Source: Dehalococcoidia bacterium (GTDB lineage Bacteria > Chloroflexota > Dehalococcoidia > UBA2979). Taken from it: 50,583 nucleotides of DNA. Each line of letters opens with the position of its first letter. Position 1 is the first letter of the stretch. Of this stretch, positions 50,494-50,583 are shown piece after piece. Position numbers and translations under genes: made by a program. Location: the NCBI GenBank assembly GCA_019694855.1, contig JAIBBD010000010.1:1-50583 (forward strand). Reading direction: 5' to 3'. Under the pieces are notes generated by a model that saw only the letters and a program-made list of their open reading frames with translations, was not told the origin of the DNA and did not search any database.

Positions 50494-50583
50494 CCTCGAT
50501 CGAGCGATCCTGACGCAGGTCGGTCTGCAGGGGCAGGGCGCTCGCGTTTCCGTCGAGCGTCACGGACCTGACGGTCGCGCCGG
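50468..50583 (-). CDS. 3' end of an unknown gene, 5' part beyond the window
   Basis: The minus strand is open from the window edge to a TGA at 50468-50470 and reads ATVRSVTLDGNASALPL, then TDLRQDRSIEVEFRTPGR. The alternating polar/hydrophobic pattern suggests a beta-sandwich C-terminus of an exported protein. Only 37 or so residues are visible, so no family can be given. Its terminal codons lie in the 47-bp repeat shared with 48.9 kb. Confidence 0.45.
   Translation of the reverse strand, partial: GATVRSVTLDGNASALPLQTDLRQDRSIEVEFRTPGR

Overview
The window is GC-rich chromosomal DNA from an aerobic bacterium. The gene set fits a member of the Chloroflexota, perhaps a Dehalococcoidia/Tepidiformia-like lineage; this is inferred from gene content and style, and no rRNA or marker phylogeny is available. 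Pointers are a caa3 oxidase with a system I cytochrome c maturation operon, a nickel superoxide dismutase, a lone groEL under a CIRCE element, an LprG-like lipoprotein next to a P55-like MFS pump, many Tat/lipoprotein exports and abundant acyl-CoA chemistry. Genes are packed, with many 4-nt ATGA/GTGA overlaps, and gene ends often carry long perfect hairpins, most without U-tracts.

Layout. 1-10.0 kb is an acyl-CoA module: SRPBCC fragment, VOC protein, a perfect parS site, acyl-CoA dehydrogenase, orphan oligopeptide-type binding lipoprotein, PaaG-like crotonase, two adjacent family III CoA-transferases (only one with the catalytic Asp), a classic enoyl-CoA hydratase and a split MaoC-type hydratase pair. 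Together they could activate, dehydrogenate, hydrate and isomerise an unusual organic acid. 10.1-15.4 kb holds a secreted helical-repeat protein, a divergent dihydropteroate synthase, a DUF2520 protein, a ROK-like protein lacking its catalytic Asp, a small partner ORF, and glutamine-dependent NAD synthetase.

15.5-29.7 kb is a complete terminal-respiration block. It contains the assembly factor ctaG, the caa3 oxidase operon ctaCDEF on the minus strand, and divergently ccmG-E-F-H-I(like)-unknown-A-B-C-D followed by ctaA and ctaB. This covers haem export, covalent attachment to c-type apocytochromes (including the cytochrome c domain of CtaC), and haem O/A synthesis for CtaD. Inside the ccm operon sits an exported, membrane-anchored protein that matches no classical Ccm component; it is the best candidate here for an undescribed part of a system.

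29.7-38.2 kb carries an MDR oxidoreductase, a HAD hydrolase, an MscS channel, an ECF sigma factor with a FecR-type membrane partner, an MFS transporter, a triple-LysM lytic transglycosylase, a cysteine-rich small protein and a 67-residue membrane protein. 38.3-45.8 kb carries groEL with CIRCE, sodN with its likely maturation protease sodX, an LprG/P55-like pair, an SMP-30 lactonase and a secreted collagen-like protein with 36-bp tandem repeats. 46.2-48.7 kb has a class II aldolase-like protein, an exopolyphosphatase/GppA phosphatase and tRNA-Gly(CCC). The last 1.9 kb after the tRNA appears less GC-rich and scrambled: a 47-bp exact direct repeat, a 5'-truncated M23-like fragment, a putative lipoprotein and the 3' end of another gene. 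It looks like a recombined accessory patch beside the tRNA.

Start codons were re-chosen from ribosome-binding sites, overlaps and family N-termini where the longest reading frame was clearly over-extended.
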